NCBI RefSeq assembly: GCF_000745005.1
Contig: NZ_JQNB01000001.1
Location: 4,333,501 to 4,397,500 of the forward strand
Reading direction: 5' to 3'
Source: Luteibacter sp. 9135
GTDB taxonomy: Bacteria; Pseudomonadota; Gammaproteobacteria; Xanthomonadales; Rhodanobacteraceae
DNA length: 64,000 nt
Shown: piece after piece, positions 63,088 to 64,000 of the stretch
How the letters are laid out: each line of letters begins with the position of its first letter
How positions within the stretch are numbered: the stretch's first letter is position 1
The notes under the pieces: model-generated
Told to the model about the DNA's origin: nothing
Databases searched by the model: none
Seen by the model: the letters and a program-made list of their open reading frames with translations, nothing else
Position numbers and translations under genes: made by a program

Positions 63088-63527
63088 TTCGCGGCCCCGC
63101 AATAGGTACGTACATCCGCTTCGGCGGATGCGCGAGCGGTGGCGATGTCGGCGGGGCTCATGCGCCGTGCCCTGGTCACGTCGGCCCCATCGACCACCAT
63201 CGCACTGCCCTGGAGCGTGACCAGGTTGGCCTTCGCCTTGCTGCAGTTGCGGTCGACAGCTGCCGCCTCGGCCTTGTCCAGCGCCGTGGTGTCACCCGAG
63301 ACGTGTGTGGATGACGCGGTTGCCGGCGTGGACCCCGGCGACAACGGCACGCGACCGTCGACCGTGACCCGACTGGCCTTGCCGCCCGGCGGCGGGGTGT
63401 CGCTGTAGTGCGTGGCGCCCGAGGCATCTTTCCAGCGGTAGTAAGGCTGGCCGGATTGGGCGTGTGCGCCAGCGGAAGCGAACAGCGCTACGCACAGCCA
63501 CCAGGCGATGGCGATCCTGCGTCCCAT
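63084..63527 (-). CDS. Secreted DUF4124-domain protein in the pilin operon
   Basis: 147 residues from the ATG at 63527. Sec signal MGRRIAIAWWLCVALFASAGAHAQ, then the DUF4124 motif QPYYRWKDASGATHYSDTPPPGG (about 26-48). The DUF4124 unit (W-D-x-x-G-xx-Y-SDxPP) is common in small periplasmic proteins of gammaproteobacteria. The remainder is a Ser/Thr-rich linker and a helical C-terminus with two cysteines. It overlaps pilE upstream by 1 bp (TGATG) and fimT downstream, so it is co-expressed with the pilus proteins; its role in pilus assembly is not known. Confidence 0.85.
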   Translation of the reverse strand: MGRRIAIAWWLCVALFASAGAHAQSGQPYYRWKDASGATHYSDTPPPGGKASRVTVDGRVPLSPGSTPATASSTHVSGDTTALDKAEAAAVDRNCSKAKANLVTLQGSAMVVDGADVTRARRMSPADIATARASAEADVRTYCGAAK

Positions 63528-63952
63528 CAGCGTCCCCAGCACGCGGTGTCGTTGGCCGTGGTACCCGTCGAACCTTGCACGCCGGTATTGGACAAGGTCA
63601 ACGTCTGGCATTGCTTGTCCGAGGTGGCCTGCTGGCCTGCCGCCGTCGCCCTGGCGACGAAGGCGGTCGACGAGGCACTGGCGATGTCGATGGTGTAGTT
63701 CGGACCCGCCATCGTTGGCGTGGCGTTGATGTCGTTCAACTGGGAGGTGTAGGCGTTCTTGCCGTAGAACACCTGCTCCTCGCGCGCCGCGATATCCACC
63801 AGCGTGCGTTGCGCATCCACGCGGTTGGAGCGCACCACGTATTTCCGATACGACGGAATCGCCACCGCCATGAGGATGGCGACAATCAGCAGCACGATGG
63901 CCAGCTCGATGAGGGTAAAACCGGCCGTTCGACGATTCTCACGCATGATCAT
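63527..63952 (-). CDS. pilE: Type IV pilin, PilE-like minor pilin
   Basis: 141 residues. The prepilin peptidase site RRTAG/FTLIELAIVLLIVAILMAVAIPSYRKYVVRSNRVDAQ gives the mature N-terminal helix with Glu5. ARTLVDIAAREEQVFYGK-type sequence follows, as in PilE minor pilins that sit beside pilY1 and fimT/pilV. The last part carries a disulfide pair (KQCQTLTL and DTACWG). The ATG at 63952 overlaps the stop of the upstream gene (ATGA); a second in-frame ATG at 63946, with GGGAA at 6-nt spacing, is equally possible and removes two residues. Confidence 0.92.
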   Translation of the reverse strand: MIMRENRRTAGFTLIELAIVLLIVAILMAVAIPSYRKYVVRSNRVDAQRTLVDIAAREEQVFYGKNAYTSQLNDINATPTMAGPNYTIDIASASSTAFVARATAAGQQATSDKQCQTLTLSNTGVQGSTGTTANDTACWGR

Positions 63953-64000
63953 TTCCCGAGGGGTTCGCGCCAGGAGGCTTCGCCGCTGGTCACCGGCTTC
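63949..64000 (-). CDS. pilY1: C-terminal end of an upstream pilus gene, probably pilY1 (partial)
   Basis: Sixteen codons are visible before a TGA at 63949-63951. They read KPVTSGEASWREPLGK. Pilus adhesin PilY1 proteins often end with a similar S-W-R-E sequence, and pilY1 is the usual neighbour upstream of pilE in this type of operon. The identification rests on this short stretch and on context only. The stop overlaps the pilE ATG. Confidence 0.5.
   Translation of the reverse strand, partial: KPVTSGEASWREPLGK

Overview
This is a 64 kb window of GC-rich, densely coding bacterial chromosome. The gene set points to a gammaproteobacterium of the order Xanthomonadales, probably Rhodanobacteraceae (Luteibacter/Dyella-like). 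Pointers are the NAD-glutamate dehydrogenase of about 1,640 residues, methionine synthase split into two genes behind an ArsR-methyltransferase fusion, a fused E1 alpha/beta dehydrogenase, and REP-like GTAGGAGC palindromes. The genus is an inference from gene content; no database search was run.

Layout. 1-12.97 kb: the end of a FUSC-family membrane protein. Then parts of a leucine/acyl-CoA catabolic set (isovaleryl-CoA dehydrogenase, thiolase, methylcrotonyl-CoA carboxylase beta), interrupted by a divergent NalP-like lipoprotein autotransporter protease and a small Ala-rich lipoprotein. xseA, an aldehyde dehydrogenase and an unusual alpha/beta hydrolase follow. 13.0-28.15 kb: an accessory region with two giant paralogous RHS/YD-repeat proteins (1742 and 1761 aa) in the same orientation, separated by a MerA-like flavoprotein and tRNA-Arg(CCT). 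The second RHS gene ends a tight four-gene operon with a secreted protein and two paralogous proteins I cannot name. Both RHS proteins end in related C-terminal domains with conserved GVHG and CFGAAD motifs, and neither has a co-directional immunity gene. This is the best candidate for an undescribed system.

28.2-37.1 kb: housekeeping and metabolism (ALDH7-type aminoadipate semialdehyde dehydrogenase, methyltransferase, pyrD, murB, ppk1, membrane diguanylate cyclase). 37.15-38.04 kb: a gene-free stretch with two inverted 240-bp elements that have perfect internal terminal inverted repeats, REP-like palindromes and an 8-bp tandem repeat. 38.0-50.2 kb: fused E1 dehydrogenase and glutaryl-CoA dehydrogenase, a small secreted protein, a DMT transporter, 5'-nucleotidase, NAD kinase and NAD-glutamate dehydrogenase.

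50.4-64 kb: a TetR-MFP-RND efflux operon with a clear palindromic operator, an acyl-CoA dehydrogenase, the regulator-methyltransferase plus split metH operon, a small membrane protein, tRNA-Val(CAC), and the distal part of a type IV pilus minor-pilin operon (pilY1 end, pilE, DUF4124 protein, fimT). ATGA/TGATG overlaps in the pyrD-murB, efflux, metH, pilin and RHS operons suggest widespread translational coupling.
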